Source of the DNA: Linanthus parryae
Lineage: Eukaryota > Streptophyta > Magnoliopsida > Ericales > Polemoniaceae
Length of the DNA: 64,000 bases
NCBI GenBank assembly: GCA_023055425.1
Contig: JALGPY010000002.1
Location: 115,642,088-115,706,087, forward strand
Direction of reading: 5' to 3'
In this document: positions 32,512 to 45,347 of the stretch, one piece after another
Numbering within the stretch: position 1 is the first letter of the stretch
Layout: each line of letters opens with the position of its first letter
Notes under the pieces: generated by a model
Database searches by the model: none
What the model saw: only the letters and a program-made list of their open reading frames with translations
Told to the model about the DNA's origin: nothing
Position numbers and translations under genes: made by a program

Positions 32512-34205
32512 ATGGAGCGAAGATCACAAAAGTTCCAGCTGCAGAGTCAAGGATCAATAATGGGGAAGAAGAGAAGAGCAAACAGAAAGGCATGGATCAC
32601 AATTTCCGACTCAAAATCAGATAAAAGTACAAGCATGCAAGAGACTTCTCGTCCTGCAAAGAAGATCAGAAAGGAAAAGGATTGGCAGGAAATATGATCT
32701 AGTTCTAGGAAGGAACAGGGAGAAGGCAAGAAGGATCGCGGAGAAATAAGAAGAAGAAGAAGAATAAGAAGCCATAAGGAAAAAATAAGGGTGATTAGAC
32801 ACAAAAGAAAGGTGATCAGACACCAGTGAAGAAAACAAGAGTCAAGCATAGTGCCTTGAAGATTAAGAGAAAATGGTTTGGTAAGAACTTAATACCTGAA
32901 TATTTGTTTATAAATTCTCAACTTAAGAGTTTTTGGATGGATGGCTATTCTTCCACTAAGATAGCATATTGCAGTATGATTTCTGAGGATTTATTAGATA
33001 AATTGGATGTTGATTGCGTTAGAAAGCTTAGAAATTCATCTGTTTGGAAGATTCTAAACCCTAGTTCGGTGGCATATCCTAGGTTAACTAGACTATTTTA
33101 TCTGAATCTTGACCAAGAGGAGGGTGATAGTTATGTTTTAATTTTTAGTGTAGCTGGTGTGGACATGAGACTTTTGACAAAGTTTTGGGGATTCCAAGGA
33201 AGTATAAGATTGATGAACATCCTCAAAGGAAGGAATGCATTGAAAAGGCCAAAATTGCTGGTACACCATCTGGACCAAAAAAATTAACACACTCTGTGTT
33301 AAATTGTGAGGCTAAAATTTTATTTTCCATTATCATGAGATGTCTAGTCCCAAGAGATAATTATAAGGGGCCGGTTACTGATAGGGTTCGGATCTTGATG
33401 TATTTGATATGTCAAAGCTTTGAAGTTGATCTACCTAGTGTGGTTATGGAACACATGGTTTATTGCGATACTAATATCACAAACCACTCTTCAAACTATG
33501 CAACTCTGTTGCATTTCGTTCTTTGAGCATTTTGAATTTCCTGTAGATGAGGAGGAAAAGATTAACAGTGGGTTTGAGTTAGTTTATGAGAATTCTCTCC
33601 AAAGGATTGGATTAGTGCAAACTGGTAAAAGGAGTTCGAAGTTTTATTATGAATTATCTCCTCATGCTCTTAGAGAGAAGAATTATATCAAACCCAAAGC
33701 TGCAACCAGACCCACAGCTTCAACCAATTTTGATTTTTCTTAGATCATAGACAGGATAGACTTTCTGGAAGATGGAATTGAGGATCTAAGGCAGGGTCAG
33801 TTTGACTTATCCAAGGAAATTGGGAAGTTCAAGTCTATGATGTCTTCAATAGAAGAAAAGCTGGATATGATCATCAAAGGGATGAAACTTGAGAAGGTGC
33901 AATCTACAAAGAGCGAGCATGAAGACAACATTGATTCATATATGGTCATTGGAGAAGCAGCAAAGCTGAAGAAGAAGAAAAAGAAAGTGCCAGTTGTGGT
34001 CACCTCAAAGGAACTGTTTGAATCAAGTAATGATTAGGATACTGAACATAAAGAGTTTGCTGATGATGAAGAAGACGAAGGTGATGTGGAATCATTATGG
34101 GACGAGTCACCAGGAGAATAACAAGAAGAAGAAGCTGAGACAGCCAAGGAAGAGGACAAGAAAAAGAGCAAGGACAAAGAATTAAAGAAGAAAGTTAAGA
34201 GATGA
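32512..34205 (+). pseudogene. Element B third ORF downstream of pol, unknown function
   Basis: Between RNase H and the 3' LTR lies about 1.7 kb of broken coding sequence, in frames at 32512-32697, 32826-33287, 33185-33526, 33420-33743 and 33837-34037. The order is a basic Lys/Arg/Ser-rich N-terminus, a conserved central block (FINSQLKSFWMDGYSSTKIA, then AYPRLTRLFYLNL), a helical middle, and a Lys- and acidic-rich tail. Element C has a homologous ORF in the same place. Sire/Maximus-type copia elements carry an 'env-like' ORF here, but I see no clear signal peptide or transmembrane segment. The central block instead recalls the 'putative plant transposon protein' family. Function unknown. Confidence 0.6.
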
Positions 34206-34583
34206 TGCTGAAGCAGAAGACAAAGTCTCAAAACCTTGAACCCCTTCTTCTTTCTATCTATTTCTTTCTTTCTTCTATCTCAAATCCTTGGAGTTGTTTC
34301 AAATTCTGTTTAAGTTTTTTAAACACTCTGAACAAGATCCAACATTCTTTAAACTCTTTTGATGAAAGTCAAAAAGGGAGAGAGAATATGTATTTTATGT
34401 GGTTTTATTTAGGCTGTAATATTTTGGATACTAGTACTTTAGTTTAATCTAGTTCAGTTTCTTGTTTAAAAATGTGCTAAGTGTCTATGTGTTAAAATTT
34501 GTTGCATATATGTCTATCTGTTCTTGAATTCTAAATGCTATTAAGTTGCAGGACATATAAGACAGGAAGAATATTTTTTTGTC

Positions 34584-34601
34584 TATCATCAAGGGGGAGA
34601 T
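34584..34601 (+). other. Polypurine tract of element B
   Basis: atcaagggggagat directly precedes the TGATAATTC start of the 3' LTR. A second copy of the same tract occurs at 34915-34926. A further purine block at 34370-34384 (aaaaagggagagaga) is matched in element C at 53377-53387. Confidence 0.65.
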
Positions 34602-36404
34602 TGATAATTCAATCCTTCTGAATTATGGGGTATATAAATTTAGGAGGATTTAAACTTTGAAGATGATGAAAGACACGTTTAGTTTAAGAGACATTTCAAA
34701 GCTCCAAAGCTTTGAAGTTTACAATGCTGATAATTTTGCTGTATTATGGATACCAAATTTCTGTGTTGCAGGACTTACATTGGATTGAAAGCTTGTTAAT
34801 GGACTTTATACTGTCTCTTAAAAATATTCTTGATCTTATATATTAATTTTACATTGCTAGAAAAATATACAGATCGATTGGCTTTAAGGATCACATGACC
34901 ATGGACAAAGCTTTCAAGGGGGAGATTGATAATTCAATCGTTCTGAAATATGTGGTGTATAAACTCAGGGGGATTTACACTTTGAAGATGATAAAAGACA
35001 AGTTTAGTTTAAGAGACATTTTCAAAGCTCCAAAGCTTTAAAGTTTACAATGCTGATAATTTTGCTGTATTCAAGATAACAGATTTCTGTGTTGCAGGAT
35101 TTACATTGGATTGAAAGCTTGGTTATAGACTTTATACTGTCTCTTACAAATATTCTAGATTTTATATATTGAGTTTTCATTTCTAGAAAAATATACAGAT
35201 CGATTGAATTTAAGGATCACATGATCATGGCCAAAGCTTTGAAGGTGGTCAAAGCTCCAAAGATTTGGAGGATATCATGGAATCCTGTTTGTTTTTTACT
35301 TGTTAACCAATTTGTGTTGCAGGTTAAAATACCAAGCCGTGTGATTTTTTATTGACTTGTTCTAAGTTAAATTATCAATATAGTTATTTGTTTGGATACA
35401 TTTACACTCATAAAACAGCTATGCTTATTGGTTTAAAATGATATGTCAAACATTCAAGCTATGTAATCTGGATTGTGACTTAACTTATGCTCAAGTTCTG
35501 CAGGGCTAGACTTTAATCAAATCTGGATGATCAAATCAAAATAGTCGTTTGAATAATGCTGTTGAAAGAAGTTGTTCGGTTGATGAGTATTTGCAGGAAG
35601 TTTGTTCCTAAAATCTCTCAAGTTTGTTGCTGCCAGTTTGTTATAAAGTGGGTTTGAATTTCAAGCAACGGGGTGGTGATTTCACAGAGAAAAAGAAGAG
35701 AGCAAATACCCAAGAGATAAACCAACAACTCTTCAACTATTCAAACAGACTGTGAGCTCAACATTGAAGAAGATCATTCATCTCAATCATTCCATATTTT
35801 CTGAACAACACTTCAAGCTTATTCTGTTTTATTTGTTCTTCATACTTCTGCATAATATGTGTATTCATTACAAATCCTAAACCTCATTGACTTTAGAATT
35901 CGGTTGTTTAAGTGAACAACAGAGGTTTTTATCGTTTCATTAGATTGTAGCTGAAAATTGATAGGTTTGGAACCACAAGTTGTATAGGTGTAAGGGAGTT
36001 CACTTATGCTTAAGATCTAGGGCTAAGTCTTTCATTAATAAGATGGTGTTTAAATACTGGAGGGATAGTACCCCTCAGGTGTAGAGTAGATCCCGTTGTG
36101 ATTGAACTTGTTAAAAAATCACAGTGTTTATTTCTTTACATTGTTTCTTTTCATTTTCCATTCAAAAAAGTTCAACACAGAGCATCTCCAAAGCTCTTGA
36201 TGTTTTTCTGCTTAAAAGCTTTGAAGCTTCAGGAAGTTCCAAATCGTTTCAAACTACTTCAGTTTTTTTCAAAGCTTGAGAAATCTATTTGATCTCTGTG
36301 TTAAGTTTCAAAATTCAATTTTTAGCAAAATATTACATACTCTATTCACCCCCCCACTTCTAGAGTATCTTGATGCTGTATTTTACCTGCATTGCACACT
36401 TTCA
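34602..36404 (+). repeat. Element B 3' LTR
   Basis: Starts TGATAATTCAATC. It ends near gcacactttca, after a C-rich block (cacccccccacttctagagt, 36347 onward) that matches the C-rich block before the end of the element C LTRs. It is about 1.8 kb because its first 325 bases are duplicated (34602-34926 and 34927-35251). Confidence 0.7.
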
Positions 36405-38290
36405 ATTTGAAGATCGATAGCAACTTAGAAAATCTTGAAAGTGACATGGTGGAATTTAAATTATTGATGAAGACATATGAGACCCAAATCGAGCAAATTG
36501 CTAACCAAGATACAATTAGAGCTCCCGGTGCGCTGCCAAGCACTACTACAATTCCACATCAGAGTGCTACAAATTTTTTTCCAAGCTTATCAAAATCCTA
36601 TTACTGATTCGCAAGCCCCCACGTTTGAAGAAAATAAAGTTTCGAGCACAAAGGAGGACATTAGCACAATTATTTCAAGGAAGGAATCCATTATCCCCCA
36701 ATCAATGGGCATGGCACATAAGCGCAGTGGTCCTCTCGGTATGATCTCAAAACTAAACAGTGAGGGAGAGGGGCATCTACACGATAAATTTATTTATAAT
36801 TGTATACAGCTCCACACTAATACTATTACAGGAAGCCTTAACTCATATGCCTAAAATTTTTTACTTTGAAGGAAGTGATTTAGGGTAAGCAAAAAATAGA
36901 TGATACTAGGACTGCATCATTGACTGAAATTTGTGGAGCTATTATTTAGATTGCAATCCTTAAGTTGATGGAATCAGTAAGTGTCATTTTTTCGAGCCAA
37001 ATAGGTAGTGGAACCACTACAAGAGCTTTATGTGATTTAAGATCAAATGTGTGTATTATGCATTTGCCCATATTTAAACTCATACGAGTAGGTGAACCTA
37101 AACCTTCCAATGTTAGCTAAAAAATTGTTGATCATTCAGCCATACAAGTCGCATGCATGATTGAGAACTAACTAGTAAATGTAAGAGGTTTGTTTTCCAT
37201 CTGATTTTATCATAGTTAATATAAATGAGGACTGATAAGTGCCTCTCTTCTTTGGGAGACCGTTATCAAAGACTACTAGAATTAGCTATAGAATCCGAAG
37301 AGCGTACAATTAATCTTTAGATGAACAAATCAATCTAAAGGCATTTGACTGTTCTAGTATTAGAACAAATTAGCAATGATAAAGTTACGGACAACTAAAA
37401 CACCAAAATTTGAACGGAAGGTAGAACCTGTACCTGACTTGCATCAATTTTAAGGTTGAAAACCGTTGATATCAATTGTTGAACAAAAAAGTTTATATAC
37501 ATTAGGTGTGTCATAAACTTAGAACCCAAAAGGTAAAAAGAGGAGGCTAGTCGAGCAATACCATTTTAGGTTTTGCATGAACTAACTGGGTCTCGCCGTA
37601 AACTAGTTGGGAGGCAACCCAATGTTTATTTTTATCGTTTTTATGTTTTTAGCAGCTAGCTAGTTTTTCAAGATTATGTCATTTCAATTGCTGAGTTTTG
37701 GTTGTTCTTAAATTTTGAACTCACGTGTTTTTAACTAGATGCTACTAATGATACCTTGTAGGAAGTCTTCATGCTTCGATTGTAGGTAAAGAAATTTACA
37801 ATTTATTGTCTATCCCAGATGTGCAAGCTACGCATTTGACCGCAAGGGAGCCCGACAAGACTTGGGGATCTTCAAGAATGGATGGCTTTTTCAACAAATG
37901 GTTAGTGCGATCGAGCTCCATGAACTAAAATACAGTTGACCCATTGGGGAACTCATTCCACGTGTTTGGGGATCGCTCCAACCATTTATATTATTGGAGA
38001 CGCGAGAAAGGTGAAGAAATCATATCATGAAGGCTCGAGATTATAAGTAAAGTGGGGAGGATTCAATTAAAATCTCCAACACCATGGTGGAAAAAAGTTT
38101 ACTAAGGCAAGATAATGTTTCAAGAATTTTACATTTACGCAACCATGGAAAAAATCATCCCACCATGGTGCGAAACTCCAGCACCATGCAGGACATCATC
38201 CAACTAAAGGGAAGGAGAGCACGGACAGACATCATCAACACGCCGCTGCGGCGGCCGTCACCCCATCACGATGGCATTAAAGATAGAACA
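36405..38290 (+). pseudogene. Athila-like Ty3-gypsy gag-protease remnant
   Basis: 36410-36600 encodes QIEQIANQD and APGALPSTT, matching the gag end of Athila/Tat elements (E-x-Q-[IM]-x-Q-[IL]-A...GALPS). 37010-37250 carries TTRALCDLRSNVCIMHLPIF and GEPKPSNVS, the protease region (normally A-L-C-D-L-G-A-S-I), followed by PLFFGRP-like residues. Near 37605, gttgggaggcaacccaatgt is a sequence I associate with the region after pol in Athila elements. RT and integrase are absent, so the interior was deleted. 37660-38290 is unreadable, though gtggggagga at 38053-38062 may be its polypurine tract. Confidence 0.6.
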
Positions 38291-38296
38291 TTGATA

Positions 38297-38555
38297 CTAC
38301 CGCCGTATCTCTAGGATCTTCCTAATTGACTTTCTTTCACTACTCACTGGGTCCCTTTGACCTGGTGATTTGATTAGCAAAATGATGCAATTTTTTGGTA
38401 ATCTTTCCATGATGTTGTAAAGTAGACTTTATGTTATAACACCATGTAAAAATTACAAAAAACTTTAATCGTTTATATCCAAATTAATTAATCAAATTGA
38501 CATGGATACTGGTAAAAAAAAGTCATCTGGGAAGATCCCATAGAATCGGGGGTAG
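38297..38555. mobile_element. Stowaway MITE 3
   Basis: A 259-base foldback element with TA on both sides. Termini ctaccgccgtatctctagga and (complement) ctacccccgattctatggga. Its arm containing ctttgacctggtgatttgat matches MITE 2, so both belong to one family. Confidence 0.78.
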
Positions 38556-40330
38556 TATGAGATTGCCAAGAGGTTCTCTTGACTCCTTGACGTCTCTTTG
38601 GATTTGGAGGGCTTAGTAACCCTTTATCCTAAAAAAAATAGGGGGATTTGCAATATGATCAAGAACGAGCAAGAGAACGATAAAAAAATGCAAGGATCAC
38701 AATGATGTAACATGGTTCACTAGCTATGAACAAGCTTACCCCACGTACCCAAAACTCCGACTTTATTAAGAGAAACGAATACCCGAAAGACCACGGTATA
38801 ATTTCACAACCTAGGTCCTATATATATTCATACAAGATCGACTTGTTGCCCAAGACATCCCAAAATGACCCTAGAACAGATTATAAAACAACCAGAAACT
38901 TACCAACCCCAAACTAGGTCGTGTGACCTACTACAGTCGTGCGACCTACATTATCTTGTGAGACCTAGTTCATAGGTCATGGGAACTTACTAGGTACATA
39001 TCCCACCAAATTCATTTAATAGGTGCAAGTCCCACTACTAGATAAGTTATTGTAATTGGAAAGCCATTTTGTAGAAAAACTAGCAAACCACTAGAAAATT
39101 TTGTCACTAAAATGAATCAAGTATATTCGATACTTTCATCTCGATTTCCAGGTATTACTGGTGTGAGAACTGTGTCATATTAGGGATTCTATGGGGGCTT
39201 ATGAGGAGTAGGTGCTGTTCACTCTGAAATTCGATTTTGTTCCTATAGTTACCTTTAAAATCCCATTTACTCCTACCAGTTCCTACCATCGACCAACCAT
39301 TTGCATCACATTGCATGCTGCATGTCATTTTATCACATTTCCTATGGTATTATACAATTATTCACTTTCATTCAATAGCTAATCGTCATTGCACTAATAG
39401 TACTTTAACTTGGTAACTCATGAGTCCTTATATTCCTGAGTAAGAGATGATGAAATACTCCAAATCCAACCAAAAACCATTATGGTCATTTGATATAGTA
39501 TGATCTTTTCATCAGCTAAAATTTTCATCTGGTATGGAAACTTCAGTTTTCCACGTGTTGTCACTTTTCCATTAAGTTTTAGTCACTCCTCGTGCAAAAA
39601 GAAGATGTCAAAATAATCAACTCCAAGATTTTTTGGGTTGGAAAAACCCTCTTGAAGATTTCAGCTTTTGTAGGTAGGAAAATCTTACTATTGCACCTTT
39701 TTGTGCACCAGCCCCATAAAAATTAAAGATCATTTATTGCCTGGTGATTTATCTCAACATATTCTCTCTCTTAAATTTTCTCAAGTGTTATACATCTCAA
39801 CCAAGTTTGGAGCTAGGTAAATTGTCTCTTTAGTTTCATTTGAAGAACACAAGGTATATGCTTCTCTGAGTATCTATGGTGCATGTCTATGACCTCTTCA
39901 TTAACTTCTCATGTCAAATTCTTGGTTTTAAACATGCTTCAAACATCGAATTCGGGTTTTTTTCTCAAGCTTCAAACTATTTTATGGGCAGTGAGTTTTT
40001 AGGCTGAGTTCGTAAATTCTAATTTTAACTTACCACAAACTTTACCTTTCCTTAAAACTAGACTCCACTAGAAGAATTCTCCAAGTTGAATGAACTTCTT
40101 ACTCTTTGTAGTTATTTAGTTATGATTTTTTAAGTTAACTAATCTGTTTTGTTTCGAATCTGCACAGTCTGGGTATTTCATGTAGTACTTTAGACTAGCC
40201 TTCGTAGTGGGCTTCCCCTCTGGCAATTCGGGTCGACCCGGCGAGTTACAGGTTGTGTAATCCAATGTCACTATCGGTTTTACCCGTTACTGACCCGGAT
40301 ATTTCTTGGTAACAGTCCAGATTTTATATG
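38556..40330. other. AT-rich DNA without a recognised gene
   Basis: 38640-38990 has a wording (atgtaacatggttcactagc) often seen in minus-strand copia LTRs, and three variants of a gtcgtgtgacctac-like motif at 38919-38970. No paired LTR was found. The rest has only tiny frames. Confidence 0.3.
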
Positions 40331-40399
40331 TTTAAATTTTTTTTGTCGATAATTTATGTACATAATTCATCTGTGTATTTTGGGGTTACAATTTGATTT

Positions 40400-40880
40400 A
40401 ATCCACTTAATTTTATGTCAATATTTTCTTGACGGAGTTATCCTCTGTTATTTTCTTTTAGTACAAAATTTAACTGTTACATTTTTTCAGTCAGTATTTT
40501 CTTTACATATTTCATCTGTTAAATATTCTGTCAGTACATAATTTATAAGTTAACTTTTTTGTCATTATTTTTTGGACATATTTCATGTGTACATTTTATT
40601 TCAGTAAATAATTTGTCTGTCAAACTTTCCTCTCATATTTTTTTGGACAAAATTTTATCTCTGTTATGCTTCTGTCAGTGCATAATTTAATTGTTTAATA
40701 TTTCTAGTGTTATATTCTGGACATAATTTATCTATGAAATTCTTCTGTCAGCGCAGAATTTATCTGTTTAATTTTTTCTGTAAGTATTTTCTGGACATAT
40801 TTCCCTATGATAATTTTATGTTAGTACAAATTTTATCTAATAAGATTTTAATTAGTATTTTATTAACAACATTTATATTC
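40400..40880 (+). repeat. Degenerate minisatellite
   Basis: Two unit types alternate for about 480 bases: one like ctgtcagtacataatttatc and one like ctgtcagtattttctggaca, each followed by tgttaa-like T-rich spacers. The pair repeats roughly every 65-70 bases, at least six times, with heavy divergence. It is AT-rich and non-coding. Confidence 0.6.
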
Positions 40881-41019
40881 TTGAAATTACAGATAAGTTC
40901 GACATACATGCGTTTGGATTGTTCAACGAAACAACAACAACCGCAAATGTCATCGTTCTAATAGATTTTAACTAAAGTTTAGAATGATGGATTCGATACA
41001 GATTCAGGTATTTCACTGT

Positions 41020-41650
41020 GTAGGCTGTTAGTAATGTAATAGCGGTGAAGATATTTCACCCTGAGAAGCCCATTGTGGACATGGTAATACAAAAGATACC
41101 CTCCGCTTGGGAACACTACGTGAATTACATTAAGCACATGCGTGAGGACATGACAATGGAGGATCTCATTATCCGCCTTACGATTGAAACAACAACGCAA
41201 TTTTTTTAATCAAATGTCTACACTGTAGATACCAATGATCAATCTTAATAGGAAGGTTGAAAATGAGAAGAATAAATTTGCAGGCCTGTGTCACAACTGT
41301 GGAGAAATAAGCCACAAGATGAAGGATTGTGAGAAAAAGAGGACCTCTTCCAAGAAATATTCAAGCTCGTTGGGATCAAGAATATCTATGTACTGACTCT
41401 ATTCTAGAAAGCACTATCAGAAAAAGTCTTCCATGTCTTGTTTATGACATAAATGATCGGGTCATATTATAATGATTAAATTTAGAAAATGATAACTTTG
41501 AACCGCCTTCTCAAAATTGGAACTAAATTCAATTACAAGTATGAAATATGTGTGGAAGAAATAACGATACCCTCGAATTAATTCATACCGACATATGTGA
41601 TCAAAATGAAAAGAAATATGCACTAAGTTTCGTATTTTAATGCATAATTT
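41020..41650 (+). pseudogene. Copia gag zinc-knuckle and integrase-start relic
   Basis: The translation gives gag-like IQKIPSAWEHYVNYIKHM. CHNCGEISHKMKDC follows at 41289-41330, an intact C-x2-C-x4-H-x4-C knuckle followed by lysines. ELIHTDICDQN at about 41574-41606 matches the copia integrase start (first catalytic Asp in H-T-D). Stops separate the pieces and nothing after about 41650 is readable. It is a different family from A, B and C. Confidence 0.6.
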
Positions 41651-43017
41651 GAGATAAAGCATGACGCCTTCATGAACTACAAGTAATATCATATGATTAA
41701 GTCATTGGTGGTGATCTATGACGGAGAATATGGGTTTATCCTTATATTCATTCTCAAATTAGGATCATCAAACCTCCACATACGGTGTCTCAAAGGTAGT
41801 AGTAAAGATTCATCTTACTAGACCTACTTAAGGTGAGTTGATTTTATCTTGACAATCTAAATTATCTCAATATTTAATGCGAACAAGTAGTACAATCCTA
41901 CCATTATCTTATTCTAAAAAGTACACATGACAATTACCATGTTTGGTGACCCGTTATGTACTCATGTTTCTCAAATTGTGTACTTTCAGAAATCTTCTTG
42001 TCACATGGTGAAAGAAGTTCATAACTCCTAAATTGAATACCAATTGTTATGAAACTTTAGAAGTTTCCTAATCATATGTACTTCTATATGAAGGTTTACG
42101 TGACCTTGTAAACATTCTAATACTTTCCAAGCACTCATGGAAATGCGAGAGTTTTCAAGAACTTATGGATTTGATATTTAGTGTAACGAAAATCAGGAGT
42201 TTCATAGTACTTATGATTTTATTTACTAAATATTAGCACCATTTGGAAAACAAATAATTCGTGGATACTAGTAAATTGAACCAAGAGGTTACAAAAGTTA
42301 GAATCTCCTCAGGCACACATATAAAAGATCTTTCAAGATAATATCTCGAAGAAAGATTCATGAATCGAAGTCCAGTCAATGGAGAGAGTTAATTATTCAA
42401 TCTATCAATATCCTGTAGAGCTAATAGTGGACGCTATAAACGAAGAATGAGAAATTAGTTGAAATTTTTGGAGCCAGAGTTTTGCAAGAATTTTTTAAAC
42501 TACCATCCAAGTTGAGTTGGTTTAGAAATTCTCGTATTTATAAGAACTTTGTAAATATTAGTGGGTGATGTTGTTTTTCGTAAAGTATGGAAAGGATGTA
42601 TATGTATAGTTGTGGAGGTATCTCACAAAGTGGAATATATTCTTGATCAAAATGAATGTCTACCAATTTGAAGGATTTCAATAGTCGCAACCATCAAATA
42701 GAATGCATATACAAAGATATGTCAGTTACAAGTTGCCATAGCTCAAGAAAACCATAAGTCTTGTTGAAGATACTATAGAGTATTATAACGAAATTCGGTA
42801 TCAATTCTAGAAGGAGAAGATTTCCTGTAAAGTATATTACAAAACATGTAGTAAGTGATTTTATGCGGACATTCTGGACCAATCCTTATTTTCTTAAAAA
42901 AATTCAAAGTTAAATACTCGTGTTGGTTCCGAATCTATTATTTTAACCAATTTTTCATAATCAGAACTTAACATCTTGTTCAACTAGACTCTCATATCTT
43001 TTGTTTCCAAGTAGATC
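41651..43017. other. Unassigned AT-rich DNA, probably continuation of the copia relic
   Basis: By position this would be the rest of the relic's pol, but no domain is recognisable in any frame. Confidence 0.3.
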
Positions 43018-43140
43018 TGTTGAGAACTCCCACATCGGACATTCAAGGAAAGTAATATGAATTAATAAGCGTCATGGCTATTCCCTTTATTTCCAATTGA
43101 TTTTGAGGTGGAACCCCATGGATTCTTACAGTGTCACACG
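43018..43140 (+). repeat. LTR-like start (TGTTGAGAACTCCCACATCGG)
   Basis: A TGTTGAGA start followed by cccacatcgga is a common start of plant TRIM and copia LTRs, and gaggtggaaccccatggatt further on fits too. No partner LTR was found, so it is either solo or truncated. Confidence 0.4.
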
Positions 43141-44330
43141 AATGGCTATTGTGGAGAAATATATACAAGCATTCAAACTTGACTATGCATATTCAATTTT
43201 CTCCAGACAAGTTTTTCTAAAATTTTAACTTATATATCTTCTTGCATTATTTTAACTCCATTAATTTTATCAATGAAACTATATTTAAATATCTTTTCCT
43301 CAATCAGAATTTAGCCCGAAACTCAATTTTTGTAATTGAGATATTCCCCTGCAAATTCCATTATAATGGCCCGAGCTTCCACCTGGCGCATCAGTGGTTA
43401 TGGAATTAATTCTCTCAGTATGTTATAGCTACTCATTCTATTACTTCGTGATTCTAAACTAGATTCATATATCTATAGTCCATGAGAATTTCATGGTCTA
43501 ACAATGTGGGTTAGTAAGTCTACAAAGTCAATTAAATTTAGACAAAATATAGGATGAATTTTGAAATGTCCTAAGTGTTTTGGCTCACCTTAATCACTCT
43601 TGTTCCTATGAATCCAGTTACTTCAATAGAAAGTTAGAGTACTATTTGATAAGGCTTTCACCTCAGTGACTGTGTTAAGTCACATGCATCATATACGACA
43701 TGTGCATTTTCGTATGATAAACTAGGTTGTGATAGGGAATATGTGTCTATGTCTTAGAGCATGACTTTGAAGAGCACGTAGAGCAAGACGAGATGTATTA
43801 GTGAAGTTATTGGTAGCATTTCGTCGACTCTGATGGTGAATTTACATGCTTAGCCGTTTTTTCCAACTTTGTACATGTCAAAGTCATTACTTGTTGATGA
43901 AAAAGTATTCGTACCTGATTCTCTTCATGGTACATGTTTCACTGAAAACACCTATTTATGCACTGATCGTATTCAATTTTCAAGTTACTTTGTTGTTAAA
44001 ATGTCATGCTGTCGGGATTCATTAATAACTAACAATCACATAATATAGCACGAGATTCTTGATAGGCAAGAAGCAACATAATATAAAATAATATAACACA
44101 TATCAAACATAGTAGCATCTAGCTTGTTTATCTGTAGAGGCCTATTTTGGTTCCACCTTGTCTGATTCCACGACCTTTATCCCTCACCCTCACTCCTATG
44201 ATGAACTAATAATTAATGCATCACACTTTACTTCGGTGACTTATTTCCGATATTTCTTAGAATATAAGGAACATCTCAAACTTTCTGATTTGTAACTGCT
44301 CTAATTCTTTTATTATTGAAACCTGCTTGG
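43141..44330. other. AT-rich DNA without a recognised gene
   Basis: I saw no open frame worth keeping, no tRNA and no paired repeat here. Confidence 0.35.
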
Positions 44331-44424
44331 CCTTGCGAGTCAAGGAAGGCCTTTTCTTGGTCTAGACATTAGTCCCGCGTCCTTTCTTTCTCTCGGTCCC
44401 ACCTTTCTTTTCCACCTGTGCCCC

Positions 44425-44676
44425 TTACATATGTATTTTTTCACCAATTCCTTCCAATAATTCCAAAGGCACTTCAATAGTTTTGTTCCCTTCAATCTTG
44501 ATCGTCTCAATTACCTCGAGTCTCTTTTCAAGGTCTGCTGCTTTCTTCATGATTTCCTGGAATACGTATTGTATTTTTTTCTCATCATTTTCATTCTCTG
44601 AATCAGAGATGAACGTTGGTGCCTTGTCATGCCTTGCAGGTCTTCTTATAAAAGGACTGGTGACCTCCTTCTCTAG

Positions 44677-44718
<42 letters not shown>

Positions 44719-44850
44719 GAAATGGTTCCATGGTAAGGGGATTTTGTTGTGACTGATTTTCAATAAAGGTAAGAAATCAACAATAAGAATCGAATTACGA
44801 AACATAAGAATAATCCAATTATGAGACACACACACAATAAACACAGCCAT
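44425..44850 (-). CDS. Hypothetical coiled-coil-like frame with a lysine run
   Basis: A 141-residue minus-strand frame. Residues 1-35 are hydrophobic. Twelve codons are the product of a 36-base T run (44681-44716), giving a lysine run. The last 85 residues are charged and helical, with SENENDEKKIQYVFQEIMKK and LEKRLEVIETIKIE, consistent with a coiled coil. The second half could be an exon of a lost gene or part of a retroelement gag. The first half is probably not coding, since the homopolymer looks like an inserted poly(A) tail. No family recognised. Confidence 0.2.
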
Positions 44851-45342
44851 ATATATAGGTATTCAGTTAGAAAAGAAACACGCGGATAAAAAGGGACAAA
44901 CAAGTACTACTCATGAAAACAAAATAAGAGATGATGACAGCTACAAACGGATTTTTCTAAACCATGCGTATTACAGTCTATTAGCTTCAACGATTGAATT
45001 CAATAAATCCATATCATCACGGCCTCTTACACTAGTGAAACTTTAAGAACAACTTGCTCAATAAGTTACTACTAAAATTCTCACATTTCACAACTAATGC
45101 ACCCAAAAAGAAAAAAAAAATGGTTATAGAGTTAATAGGTGGAACCATATCACATAATGCGAGAAAAACACATTGTAACCATGATCTCCAAGTAAATGAG
45201 AAGAAAAAAATTAGTTTACCATGTAAAATCATCTGAAAGAAGCAAAGAGATATGATACTTTAAAACATAGGTATTGGCAATATTTATTTGTAGATATCTC
45301 ATTTTAAGTAGCTGAGTTGCATCCACATCACATTCGACTAAC
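44851..45342. other. Left flank of copia element C
   Basis: AT-rich and without a recognised gene; ends with the target duplication CAAAG at 45343-45347. Confidence 0.4.
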
Positions 45343-45347
45343 CAAAG

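Larger units (their letters stand above)
27283..36404 (+). mobile_element. Ty1-copia element B, 5'-truncated, with third ORF and 3' LTR
   Basis: A plus-strand element that begins abruptly in GAG-pre-integrase. It continues through integrase, RT and RNase H to a third ORF and a long 3' LTR. It is the same family as element C: B and C align in pol, in the third ORF and in LTR motifs. There is no 5' LTR or gag in the window, so the 5' half was lost by deletion. A solo LTR of another element interrupts pol. Confidence 0.78.

Noticed and set aside
40400..40880. CRISPR-like spaced repeats
   Set aside because: Units are diverged, spacers are not unique and the host is a plant; it is a minisatellite.
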